A stretch of DNA of 64,000 nucleotides, taken from assembly GCA_018702955.1 (NCBI GenBank), contig JABJEK010000038.1:62001-126000 (forward strand), given 5' to 3'. The stretch is from Rhodospirillaceae bacterium. Lineage in GTDB: Bacteria > Pseudomonadota > Alphaproteobacteria > UBA6615. The notes under the pieces are model-generated. The model had not been told where the DNA came from. It was given only the letters and a program-made list of their open reading frames with translations, and searched no databases. The translations under genes were made by a program, and so were the position numbers. Shown here piece after piece: positions 16,979 to 25,030 of this stretch; the stretch's first letter is position 1, and every line of letters begins with the position of its first letter.

Positions 16979-18637
16979 ATGACGCAATCAACCGAAGAAC
17001 TGCTCGGCCTGTGCCGGGACTCCCTCGACGATGTGCGGGCCTTCCGCGATGCCGGGCAACGCGCGGCGACCGGTATGGCCGCACCGGGCGGGCCCGTCGA
17101 GCCCGCACTGCTCGAGAAGCACCAGTATGCGGTTCACGGGTTTGCCTGGATGGCGACCTATGCGGCGGCACTCGAACAATTGCTGGGATGGGCCGAAAGG
17201 CTCAACACTGCCGGACGGCTCGGTGATCTGGAACGGCTGATGCTGTCGGCCGGCTTCGGCGCCTATCTAAACCAGCTCAAATACGGCATCGCCATGAGCC
17301 AGGACGAAATTGTCCGGCCCGGCGACCTCGGCCTCGACGAGAGCGAATTTTTCAACAGTGCCGCCGCGCGGCAATTGATGGCCAACGGCAACGCCATCGC
17401 CGTGCGCCAGGCAATCGCGGAATGCCTGCGCGACCGCAGCGGTGATTTCGGTGATCGCGATCTCGACGAGACGAACACCATGATCGCCGATCAGTTTCAC
17501 CGTTTCGCCGACGCGCGCGTCAGCCCCTATGCTCATGGCTGGCATGTGCGTGATGAACTGATCCCGATGGATGTCATTCAGGACATGGCCGAGCTGGGCG
17601 TGTTCGGCCTGACCATCCCCGAAGCCGATGGCGGGCTGGGCATGGGCAAGGTCTCGATGTGCGTCGTGACGGAGGAATTGTCGCGCGGCTATATCGGGGT
17701 CGGCTCGCTGGGCACCCGGTCCGAGATCGCGGCCGAACTCATCCGGCTCAACGGCACCCCGGAACAGAAGGAACGCTATCTGGCGCCGATCGCTGCGGGC
17801 TCGCTTTTGCCGACGGCGGTCTTCACCGAACCGAACCATGGCTCCGATCTGGCGCGTATCCGCACGCGCGCCGCACGAGACGGCGCTGTGTACCGGGTGA
17901 CGGGCAACAAGATCTGGATCACCCACGCCGCACGCACGGACATGATGACCCTCATGGCGCGGACCGACCCCGACGAGAACGGCTACCGGGGCCTCAGCAT
18001 GTTCCTGGCGGACAAGCCCCGGGGGACGGAGGACAACCCCTTCCCCGCCAATGGCATGACCGGCTCGGAAATCCGCGTGCTCGGCTATCGCGGCATGAAG
18101 GAATATGAACTCGGCTTCGACGGGTTCGAAGTGTCGGCCGACGGTCTGTTGGGCGGACGTGAGGGCGACGGGTTCAAGCAGCTCATGACATCGTTCGAAA
18201 CCGCGCGCATTCAAACCGCCGCGCGGGCCATCGGTGTGGCCCAGAACGCGCTTGAACTCGGCTTTGGGTATGCGCAGGATCGCGAACAATTCCGCAAGCC
18301 GATCGTCGAATTCGCGCGCGTGGGCGGCAAGCTCGGCTGGATGGCCACCGAGACGATGATCGCCCGTCAGCTCACCTATTTCGCCGCCCGGCAGAAGGAT
18401 TCCGACCAGCGCTGCGACATCGAGGCCGGCATGGCGAAGCTGCTCGCAGCGCGTGTCGCCTGGTCGAATGCCGACAACAGCCTGCAGGTGCATGGCGGCA
18501 ACGGCTATGCCGAGGAGTACGACATCAGCCGCGTTCTGTGTGATGCCCGAATCTTGAACATCTTCGAGGGTGCCGCCGAAATACAGGCCGGTATTATTGC
18601 GCGCGGCCTCCTCGGACGCCCCAACCGCCCCGCCTAA
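16979..18637 (+). CDS. mcd: (2S)-methylsuccinyl-CoA dehydrogenase
   Basis: This 552-residue flavoprotein oxidises (2S)-methylsuccinyl-CoA to mesaconyl-C1-CoA, passing electrons to ETF. It has the roughly 160-residue N-terminal extension that sets Mcd apart from ordinary acyl-CoA dehydrogenases of about 380 residues (YAVHGFAWMATYAAALEQ is typical). A full ACAD core follows: ELSRGYIGVGSLGTRSEIAAEL, TAVFTEPNHGSDL, GNKIWITHAARTD, LGYRGMKEYELGFDGF, and the C-terminal catalytic-Glu segment NIFEGAAEIQ. The enzyme is a hallmark of the ethylmalonyl-CoA pathway. It follows mct, suggesting that its product goes to the C4 isomer. Alternative: methylsuccinate or itaconate breakdown. Confidence 0.92.
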   Translation: MTQSTEELLGLCRDSLDDVRAFRDAGQRAATGMAAPGGPVEPALLEKHQYAVHGFAWMATYAAALEQLLGWAERLNTAGRLGDLERLMLSAGFGAYLNQLKYGIAMSQDEIVRPGDLGLDESEFFNSAAARQLMANGNAIAVRQAIAECLRDRSGDFGDRDLDETNTMIADQFHRFADARVSPYAHGWHVRDELIPMDVIQDMAELGVFGLTIPEADGGLGMGKVSMCVVTEELSRGYIGVGSLGTRSEIAAELIRLNGTPEQKERYLAPIAAGSLLPTAVFTEPNHGSDLARIRTRAARDGAVYRVTGNKIWITHAARTDMMTLMARTDPDENGYRGLSMFLADKPRGTEDNPFPANGMTGSEIRVLGYRGMKEYELGFDGFEVSADGLLGGREGDGFKQLMTSFETARIQTAARAIGVAQNALELGFGYAQDREQFRKPIVEFARVGGKLGWMATETMIARQLTYFAARQKDSDQRCDIEAGMAKLLAARVAWSNADNSLQVHGGNGYAEEYDISRVLCDARILNIFEGAAEIQAGIIARGLLGRPNRPA

Positions 18638-18660
18638 CCCCCGATATTCCCAGAGAATTA

Positions 18661-18683
18661 TCGCGTTTTAGACGCGAATTTTA
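18661..18683 (+). terminator. Candidate intrinsic terminator after mcd
   Basis: tcgcgt and acgcga form a perfect 6-bp stem with a tttag loop (18661-18677), followed by atttta. It lies 23 bases after the mcd stop codon and marks a likely end of the mct-mcd transcript. The U tract is short (attttaaat), so strength is uncertain. Confidence 0.5.
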
Positions 18684-18829
18684 AATCAATACTCTACTTA
18701 TACGGTTCATTTTAACTTTCGATACACGCAATGGTATGCCCTTTATTGCCCCCTTACCACGCACTAAGTCCCGGAGACCAAACGGCTTCTGTCTTGTCAG
18801 TGAAACACTAACTAGTCGGTGTTGTTTCA

Positions 18830-18844
18830 TTAACCATTTTTTAA
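18830..18844 (+). promoter_or_regulatory. CtrA-type box upstream of rpfF-like gene
   Basis: The sequence ttaaccattttttaa is an exact TTAA-N7-TTAA, the full recognition pattern for CtrA, the alphaproteobacterial cell-cycle and motility regulator. It lies 34 bases upstream of the rpfF-like ATG, in an A/T-rich region that contrasts with the surrounding GC-rich DNA. A binding site so close to the start could overlap the promoter, for activation or repression. The motif is short, and one chance match in an AT-rich tract is possible. Confidence 0.5.
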
Positions 18845-18859
18845 GCACCTGGCGGTGCT
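18844..18859 (+). promoter_or_regulatory. Hairpin in the rpfF-like 5' leader
   Basis: agcacc and ggtgct form a perfect 6-bp stem with a tggc loop, ending 6 bases before the very strong gaggagg ribosome binding site (18866-18872). It may stabilise the leader or mark an overlap of promoter and operator. No U tract follows, so it is not a terminator. Confidence 0.45.
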
Positions 18860-18877
18860 CCATCCGAGGAGGCAATT

Positions 18878-19852
18878 ATGAACACACTCACCAATGTTTC
18901 GAATTTCAGGTCCCGACTGGACGACGCACCTGTTTCGCGCAGCGACGCACTGACAGGTCCGGCACTGCCCGTGGGCCCACTCGCCCCGGAACAGATCAAG
19001 GAGATCCTGGAATCCCAGACCTATGAAGAACTGACGATCGAATTTGACATCCACGAGCGCATTCTCTGGTACTTCATGTCGCCCGTGTCCCGCCCCAGCG
19101 CCAACGTCGGCCTGATGCACGACATCAAACGCCTGCAGGCCCTGGTTCGGACTATATTCGATGCCCACAACAACCCGACCGACCCGCCGATCCGTTACAT
19201 GGCCTTGAGCTCGCGGATGCCCGGCATCTTCAATCTGGGCGGCGACCTGGCGCTGTTCGCACAACTGATCCGCGAGCGTAACCGTGACGCGCTCGAGCGT
19301 TATTCCCGCCTGTCGATCGATGTGATCCATGCCAATTCGGCCAGCCTCGATCTCCCGCTCGTCACGGCGTCGGTGGTCCAGGGAGATGCGCTCGGCGGCG
19401 GATTCGAAGCCGCGTTGTCATCGAACCTGATCATCGCCGAGAAAAGCGCGAAGTTTGGCCTGCCCGAGGTGTTGTTCAATCTGTTCCCGGGCATGGGCGC
19501 CTACACGTTCCTGGCCCGGCGGATCGACCCGGCCAAGGCGGAACGTATGCTCCTGAGCGGTCAGATTTTCAGCGCCGAGGAATTGCTCGAAACTGGCGTG
19601 ATCGACGCCGTCGTCGAGGACGGCACGGGTGAACAGGCCCTGTATGATCACATCATCAAACACGGTCGTCAGTTCGTGTCTCACCGCTCGATCTACAAGG
19701 TGCGCGGCATCGTGAACCCGATCACCTATGACGAGATGGCGCAGATCACCGACGTGTGGGTGGATGCAGCCATGTCGATCGGCGAAGACGATCTGAGCCG
19801 TATGGAGCGGCTTGCCGCGGCACAGGACCGCCGATGGGCGAAACAGAGCTAG
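18878..19852 (+). CDS. rpfF: RpfF-like DSF synthase (crotonase family)
   Basis: This 324-residue protein is a crotonase-fold enzyme that matches RpfF, which makes the diffusible signal factor (cis-2-unsaturated fatty acid) from acyl-ACP by dehydration and thioester cleavage. The key region is GDALGGGFEAALSSN with Glu177, then LPEVLFNLFPGMGAYTFLARR with Glu197. The 20-residue spacing equals that of the two catalytic glutamates of Xanthomonas RpfF (141 and 161). The oxyanion segment is FNLGGDLALFAQLIRERNR. The C-terminal ITDVWVDAAMSIGEDDLSRMERL also fits. The gene converges on an RpfC-like kinase. It has a strong ribosome binding site and a CtrA box upstream. Confidence 0.88.
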   Translation: MNTLTNVSNFRSRLDDAPVSRSDALTGPALPVGPLAPEQIKEILESQTYEELTIEFDIHERILWYFMSPVSRPSANVGLMHDIKRLQALVRTIFDAHNNPTDPPIRYMALSSRMPGIFNLGGDLALFAQLIRERNRDALERYSRLSIDVIHANSASLDLPLVTASVVQGDALGGGFEAALSSNLIIAEKSAKFGLPEVLFNLFPGMGAYTFLARRIDPAKAERMLLSGQIFSAEELLETGVIDAVVEDGTGEQALYDHIIKHGRQFVSHRSIYKVRGIVNPITYDEMAQITDVWVDAAMSIGEDDLSRMERLAAAQDRRWAKQS

Positions 19853-19931
19853 GCACCGCTGTCTGCGCCAGCATGAACATGCCGCAAGACGGGTAGAGTC
19901 AGACTCTGTTCGAAATCGGTTTTTTTGAGTA

Positions 19932-19966
19932 GGCGACGCCTGCCACCGCCTCCGGTGGGCGTCGCC
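19932..19966. other. Long hairpin between rpfF-like and rpfC-like genes
   Basis: ggcgacgcc (19932-19940) pairs perfectly with ggcgtcgcc (19958-19966). Inside this, caccg and cggtg form a second 5-bp stem with a cctc loop. A run of seven T (just before, after tcgg at 19918) lies on the 5' side, and read on the minus strand it becomes an A run, so neither strand has the classic stem then U-tract order. It lies in the 150-base space where two convergent transcripts meet and may help separate them. Confidence 0.5.
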
Positions 19967-20002
19967 GCGACAATGTCGCGAAACATGGAGGCGTCAAGTT
20001 CT

Positions 20003-22798
20003 CTAGTGTAACCGGTCGGCGTCGCTGACCGCGGCAACCGCCTCTTCGAGCGCCTCACGCACGACCTCGAACTCGGTGCGCAGAAGTTCCAGCAACTCGC
20101 GCCCCCGCCCCTTGAGTTCCTCGGGGCTCAAATCATAAAGATCACGAGTTACCGTATGCAGGCGCGTTGCACCGACATGTGCCGCACTGCTGCGAAGCGC
20201 GTGAGAATGTTCGCGAACACTTCCCACATGACCAAGGTCTATGGCGTTCTCGAGGGACTGGATGATTGCGTGACCGTCCATCAGGAAGTCGGCGATCACG
20301 CCCGCAAAGAACGTGTCGTCGCCACCGAGCGCACGCAAGCTGGCGATGGCACGCTGGTCAACCGGCGCCTCTGCGACAACCTTCAGGTGAGGATGCGCAA
20401 CGATATTCGGGCGCACCGGATCCGTCACCTCGTCGGGCTCGTCGCTCATTTCGGCACGTCGGCCATGTTTCGCGACCATCGCGTCGAGTATCTCGAGGAG
20501 GGTTCTGGCCTCGACCGGTTTTGTAATGACGGCGTCCATGCCTGCATCCAGACATTCTTCGCGCGTCTCCAGGGTGGCATCCGCGGTCAGCGCAATAATC
20601 GGGAGGTGCTGCTCGTCGATATGGGAAAATCGATAATGTTTGGTCGCATCCGGACCGCTGATACCCGGCATGTTCACGTCCATCAGGACAACATCGAACG
20701 TGTTGGTATCCAGGGCATCAAGAGCCGCATCGCCATTGTCGACCACGAATGCCCGGTGACCGGCGCGCGTGAGGATCTTGTTGATCACCTTCCGGTTGAC
20801 GATATTGTCTTCGACGACGAGGACCGAGAGATCGCGGACCGCTCCCTTGCGCTCCAGCAGGCTTCGCTCTTCCTCCGCCGCGACATGGCCGGCCGAGCCG
20901 ACAATCGTCTGTGCCAAACGAAGACTGCGGAACAGCATGGATTCATCGACCGGCGTGCGAAGCCTTGCCAACGGTGCGGGCAAAGAGTGGGGCCGGGTAA
21001 CATCCGCGCTCGTCAGGTAGATCAGGACGGGTTCGCGATCCCCGGTTTCCGCACGGATTTTAGTGATCGCCGTTTCCGCCTCCGACCAGCCCGCATCCAG
21101 AAGTATGACCGGTCGACGCGCGCCACGGGAAAGGCCGTTCAACAATCGCGCCACCGCCTCATCCGCGGACTCGATTGAAGCGACCTGCACGCCCCAACGC
21201 ATCATGGCCATGTCGAGCCCGGAAAACTTCTCGATGTCGGGCGACAGGAGGAAAACCTGGTCGGGATCGAACGACAACGTGACTTCATCGACCTCCTCGG
21301 CCGGCGCACGACGCAAATCGAGGTCAAACCAGAACCGACTGCCGCTCCCTATCTCGGATTCGACATGGATGTCGCTGCCCATATGCTCGATCAACTGGCG
21401 CGAAATCGTCAGGCCAAGGCCGGTGCCGCCATACCGGCGGGTTATCGAATTGTCGGCCTGCGTGAAACTGTCGAAGATCGAATTGACCTGATCCTGCTCA
21501 ATGCCGATCCCGGTATCGACAACTTCGAAGCGCAAGCGGTGACTTTCGGCGTTTGTCTCAACCGGGCTGACGCGGAGGCCAACACTTCCCGTGTCCGTAA
21601 ACTTCACGGCATTCGCCACGAGGTTCACCAGCACTTCCTGAAGATGTTCCGGGTCTCCCATCAGATCAGGAGCAATGGCCGGTGCGACGGTGACATCGAG
21701 CCGGATATTCTTCGCGACCGCCTGCGGCCGCATGATCGCCTCGACGCCGGCGACCGCACCGTACAGATCGAATGTCCGGTCTGCGATATCGACGCGACCG
21801 GCCTCGATTTTCGAGAAATCCAGAATCTCGTTGACCTGAGACAGCAGACTGCGCGCCGCCGTCCTGACGGTGCGCGCCATATCATATTGTTCGGCATCCA
21901 GCGGGGTCTCACGAAGAAGGTCACCGGTGCCGATGATGGCGTTCAGCGGTGTCCGAAGTTCGTGGCTCATGGCCGCGAGGAAGCGGGTCTTGGCCCGGTT
22001 GGCTTCCTCGGCCAATTCGATCGCCAGGCGAAGCTTCGTGATCAGGGTCGAGACATAGGCCGGCAGAACCAGTAGTGCGACCAGAAGACCGATGGAGAGA
22101 AGAAGATTCTCCGACCAGAACGGGGTTGTCGCCACCACGGCGGAAAACCCGACGGCACTGATTCCGGCCGACACAAAAAGATACCGCTCGCCATAGCGAA
22201 AGCCGTTGCCAAAAGTGACCCACAGATAAATCAGATACCAGGGCGCCATCACCTGCGGGCTCAAGTGGAGCAGTGACGAGAGAATGCTCACATCAGCGAT
22301 GTTCGCCAGGATACGTCGCGGCACCGACGGCGTGGGCCGATGCCAAATGGCGACAAGAAACAGCCAGGAAATCACCATGCCCGCCGACATCGAGACAGCC
22401 GAAAGCGCGATGTTTCCGGTCTCCGGCACGGTGGCTTCCAGCGCGAACAGATAGATCAGAATGATCGCGACCAGTGCGACCCTGAGCAGAATTTGTTCGT
22501 GCTCGCTATCCGGGCGGCCGGCGAGGCGCGCGCGTGCGGCATCCAGACCAATCACGGTCGCATGCGCCACCAGCCAGATCGGCGCCAGGAGCAGCGCGCC
22601 CAAAAGGGCATAGGCAGTCCATACCGGGATGATGCCATCGATCGATGGCAGGGTGATGCTGGCAAACCCGCCGGCCGTGACGACCATCGAAAGGGCGACC
22701 AACAACGCGGACAAACGGAAACGTCGCGCGAGCCGGCTGTTCGTTTGGGATCCAGCGTCCGCAGACACTTGTCCGTCGTTTAAGGGTTCGTCCGTCAT
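20003..22798 (-). CDS. rpfC: RpfC-like membrane hybrid sensor histidine kinase (TM-HisKA-HATPase-REC-Hpt)
   Basis: This is a 931-residue kinase. Residues ~28-255 form several membrane helices and include APWYLIYLWVTFGNGFRYG (186-204), the signature of the RpfC DSF-sensing input region. Phospho-acceptor His279 lies in FLAAMSHELRTPLN. An ATPase domain, then a degenerate receiver-like segment (~535-670), then a true receiver with the acceptor Asp in VVLMDVNMPG, and a C-terminal Hpt with HALRSSAAHVGA follow. I chose the ATG at 22798 because the upstream frame overlaps the preceding gene. It lies 31 bases after the RpfG-receiver kinase, in one operon, and faces the rpfF-like gene. It should sense DSF in the inner membrane. 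Confidence 0.87.
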   Translation of the reverse strand: MTDEPLNDGQVSADAGSQTNSRLARRFRLSALLVALSMVVTAGGFASITLPSIDGIIPVWTAYALLGALLLAPIWLVAHATVIGLDAARARLAGRPDSEHEQILLRVALVAIILIYLFALEATVPETGNIALSAVSMSAGMVISWLFLVAIWHRPTPSVPRRILANIADVSILSSLLHLSPQVMAPWYLIYLWVTFGNGFRYGERYLFVSAGISAVGFSAVVATTPFWSENLLLSIGLLVALLVLPAYVSTLITKLRLAIELAEEANRAKTRFLAAMSHELRTPLNAIIGTGDLLRETPLDAEQYDMARTVRTAARSLLSQVNEILDFSKIEAGRVDIADRTFDLYGAVAGVEAIMRPQAVAKNIRLDVTVAPAIAPDLMGDPEHLQEVLVNLVANAVKFTDTGSVGLRVSPVETNAESHRLRFEVVDTGIGIEQDQVNSIFDSFTQADNSITRRYGGTGLGLTISRQLIEHMGSDIHVESEIGSGSRFWFDLDLRRAPAEEVDEVTLSFDPDQVFLLSPDIEKFSGLDMAMMRWGVQVASIESADEAVARLLNGLSRGARRPVILLDAGWSEAETAITKIRAETGDREPVLIYLTSADVTRPHSLPAPLARLRTPVDESMLFRSLRLAQTIVGSAGHVAAEEERSLLERKGAVRDLSVLVVEDNIVNRKVINKILTRAGHRAFVVDNGDAALDALDTNTFDVVLMDVNMPGISGPDATKHYRFSHIDEQHLPIIALTADATLETREECLDAGMDAVITKPVEARTLLEILDAMVAKHGRRAEMSDEPDEVTDPVRPNIVAHPHLKVVAEAPVDQRAIASLRALGGDDTFFAGVIADFLMDGHAIIQSLENAIDLGHVGSVREHSHALRSSAAHVGATRLHTVTRDLYDLSPEELKGRGRELLELLRTEFEVVREALEEAVAAVSDADRLH

Positions 22799-22829
22799 GA
22801 GTTCGAAACGCGACCTGATCTGTTTCGTT

Positions 22830-24809
22830 CTATTCAGCGGCCTGGCCGTCGGCCCTGGACGCCGCGCTACGCGAGGACGGGAACACCAGCGAGAAGCATG
22901 TGCCCTCGTCAGGCGTGCTTTCGATCCGAATTTCACCGTCGTGCAATTCGATCATCGATTTGACCAGAGAAAGCCCGAGCCCGGTACCACCCGTCGACCG
23001 GCTCAGCGCGTTCTCGACCTGGCCGAACGGCATCAGAATTTTCTCGAAGTTCTCCTCGGCGATTCCGACGCCGGTATCGCGCACCCGCAAGATGCTCTCT
23101 CCCGCCTCGGTGCGCAGGCTCTGCACGGAAATTGTGCCGCCCTCGGGTGTGAATTTCGCGGCATTGGATAGCAAATTGAGGAGCATCTGGCGGACCATGC
23201 GCTCATCCGCCAGCACTTCCGCCAAGTCAGCGTCGCAAGAAATATCCAGGGTCAGCCCAGCCTGTGTTGTGCGGTCGCGCACCATTCGCGCAACAGAATC
23301 GACGACCATATTGAGATCGACATCGCGTTCGACGAGTTGCCAAACACCGGTCTCAAGGCGGGAAACATCGAGAATATCATTCAGGATCGCGAGCAGGTGC
23401 TTGCCGCTTTCATGAATATTGTTGGCGTATTCACGATAACGCTGGTCATCCAGCGGACCATAGCTTTCCTCAGCCATGACCTGGGCGAAACCCATGATGT
23501 GATTGAGCGGTGTGCGCAGCTCGTGGCTCAGATTCGCGAGAAATTCGGTCTTGTTCCGGTTGGCCGCTTCCGCCTGCTCTTTGGCTTCGCGCAACACTTC
23601 CGCGGCATTCCGATGCGCCGAAACTTCCGTCGTAACGTTCAGGACCTCGATATCGCCGGTTGAGCTGACGAATGGCAGCTTCACCGTTTGCAACCATTGA
23701 CGCTCACCGAACACATCCGAGGTGCAGACTTCCGGCAAATGCTCCGGCTTGCCGGAACGCAACACGTCGACGCTCGCGCGACGGTCATTCTCGACCTGAT
23801 CGTCATTCTCCACGAAGTCAGAGAGCGTTTTGCCCACCATTTCGTCCGGCGTTGTGCGGAAGGCGCGCGCAAATGCCAGATTGGCGAGCGTGATCTGGTG
23901 GTTCTCGTCGGTCGCGTAAATCCAGTCAGGAATATTGTCGATGACGACGCTCAGATGATTGCGTTGACGCTGTGCGACCCGCTCGACCTCTTTGCGGTCG
24001 GTGATATCGATGGCCACCGTCACCACGCCCTGTATGTCGTCCTCGGCCCCGCGCAGCGCCGACTTCACCGTCAGGTAAGTGCCAATCGTGCCGTCGGGCG
24101 CGGTGAGCTCTTCCTCAAAGGTCAGAACCTCATCCGTTCCACTGTAGAGCCGCTTGTCCAGCATCATGTGGCGTTTCGAATCCGCCGCCACCAGACCATC
24201 CGCGCGATCCATACCGACCGCATCGGCCGACGAGATCCCGAGCCGGTTCGCGGCAGATGAATTCGCGAACAAAACCTTCCCGGCCTCATCCGTCGCACAA
24301 ACAAGTGCCGGAACTCCGTCAATCACCTGGCGGAGTAATTCGCGGGATTCGCGCAGCTTTTCTTCATGCAACAGATTGTCGTTTGCCAGACGGCGCTCGA
24401 GTGAACGGGTCCGGCGATGGATGATCTTCTGCTGATTGCGCATGCGCAGCAGGTTCCGCACCCGCGCCTTGAATTCCTGGTGATCAACCGGGCTGATCAG
24501 AAAATCCGTTGCGCCGGCATCAAGCGCGCGATAGCGGAACGAACGATCCTCATAGATCGTCACCACAATCACCGGGACGTCGTAGCAAAGCGGCTGTGCA
24601 CGGAACTGGCGGGTGAACTCCGCGCCATCCATACCGGGCATCTTGTAGTCCGTGACGACCAGATCGGGCGTATTTTCCGTCGCCCAGGCAATCGCATCGC
24701 GCGGGTCGGCAAATGTGTATACGACCGCGTCCTCGTCGGCCTGACTCGCCAGACGGCTGAGGACGTGACGGTTGGTCACTCGATCGTCGATCACCAAAAC
24801 AGTAGACAT
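22830..24809 (-). CDS. Response-regulator/PAS hybrid histidine kinase with RpfG-like receiver
   Basis: This soluble 659-residue protein starts with a receiver domain (acceptor Asp54 in VVTDYKMPGMDGAEF). Its sequence, including DVPVIVVT, ALDAGATDFLISPVDHQEFKARVRNLL and RTRSLERRL, resembles the receiver of RpfG as I remember it. RpfG then has an HD-GYP c-di-GMP phosphodiesterase; here instead come two PAS domains (~150-270 and ~285-405), HisKA with the acceptor in EFLANLSHELRTPLNHI, and an ATPase domain with GGTGLGLSLVKSM. No membrane segment is seen. It is the first gene of the operon with the RpfC-like kinase, whose Hpt probably phosphorylates this receiver. Confidence 0.85.
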   Translation of the reverse strand: MSTVLVIDDRVTNRHVLSRLASQADEDAVVYTFADPRDAIAWATENTPDLVVTDYKMPGMDGAEFTRQFRAQPLCYDVPVIVVTIYEDRSFRYRALDAGATDFLISPVDHQEFKARVRNLLRMRNQQKIIHRRTRSLERRLANDNLLHEEKLRESRELLRQVIDGVPALVCATDEAGKVLFANSSAANRLGISSADAVGMDRADGLVAADSKRHMMLDKRLYSGTDEVLTFEEELTAPDGTIGTYLTVKSALRGAEDDIQGVVTVAIDITDRKEVERVAQRQRNHLSVVIDNIPDWIYATDENHQITLANLAFARAFRTTPDEMVGKTLSDFVENDDQVENDRRASVDVLRSGKPEHLPEVCTSDVFGERQWLQTVKLPFVSSTGDIEVLNVTTEVSAHRNAAEVLREAKEQAEAANRNKTEFLANLSHELRTPLNHIMGFAQVMAEESYGPLDDQRYREYANNIHESGKHLLAILNDILDVSRLETGVWQLVERDVDLNMVVDSVARMVRDRTTQAGLTLDISCDADLAEVLADERMVRQMLLNLLSNAAKFTPEGGTISVQSLRTEAGESILRVRDTGVGIAEENFEKILMPFGQVENALSRSTGGTGLGLSLVKSMIELHDGEIRIESTPDEGTCFSLVFPSSRSAASRADGQAAE

Positions 24810-24949
24810 ACGTATATTTTACAATGTTTTAGGGATGTGCACTAACGTGTTTATGTAACTATTGTTTACAACTTAAGAGAGAATTCGAGAAACCTGTCGA
24901 AACTGGCGTAAATCCAAGGCACATATAGATTTTCCAGCCTCTAGAAATA

Positions 24950-24998
24950 GTTTCGCACGCGAAACGTTAACAATTTGCTAACCATCGTAAACACGATG
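24950..24998 (+). promoter_or_regulatory. Inverted repeats and CtrA-like box in divergent promoter region
   Basis: This lies in the 221-base AT-rich space between the divergent kinase operon and the gene at 25031. It holds gtttcgcacgcgaaac (6-bp arms, 24950-24965), then ttaacaatttgctaac (24967-24982), which differs by one base from TTAA-N7-TTAAC, then catcgtaaacacgatg (6-bp arms, 24983-24998). The two palindromes are plausible operators, and the middle one resembles the exact CtrA box upstream of the rpfF-like gene. I cannot tell which of the two transcription units they control. Confidence 0.45.
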
Positions 24999-25030
24999 TT
25001 ACCGTCTGTCGCCGGAGCGCAAGGAAGAAG

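Noticed and set aside
15649-18637. A complete ethylmalonyl-CoA pathway in the window
   Set aside because: There is no crotonyl-CoA carboxylase/reductase, ethylmalonyl-CoA mutase, epimerase or malyl-CoA lyase here; only mct, mcd and a possible meh are visible.
19932-19966. Intrinsic terminator for rpfC-like or rpfF-like transcripts
   Set aside because: The hairpin is strong, but the T run is on the wrong side for the plus strand and becomes an A run on the minus strand; it is listed only as a hairpin.
22830-24809. Calling the receiver-PAS kinase RpfG
   Set aside because: Only the receiver resembles RpfG; no HD-GYP domain follows, so the name would imply a wrong activity.
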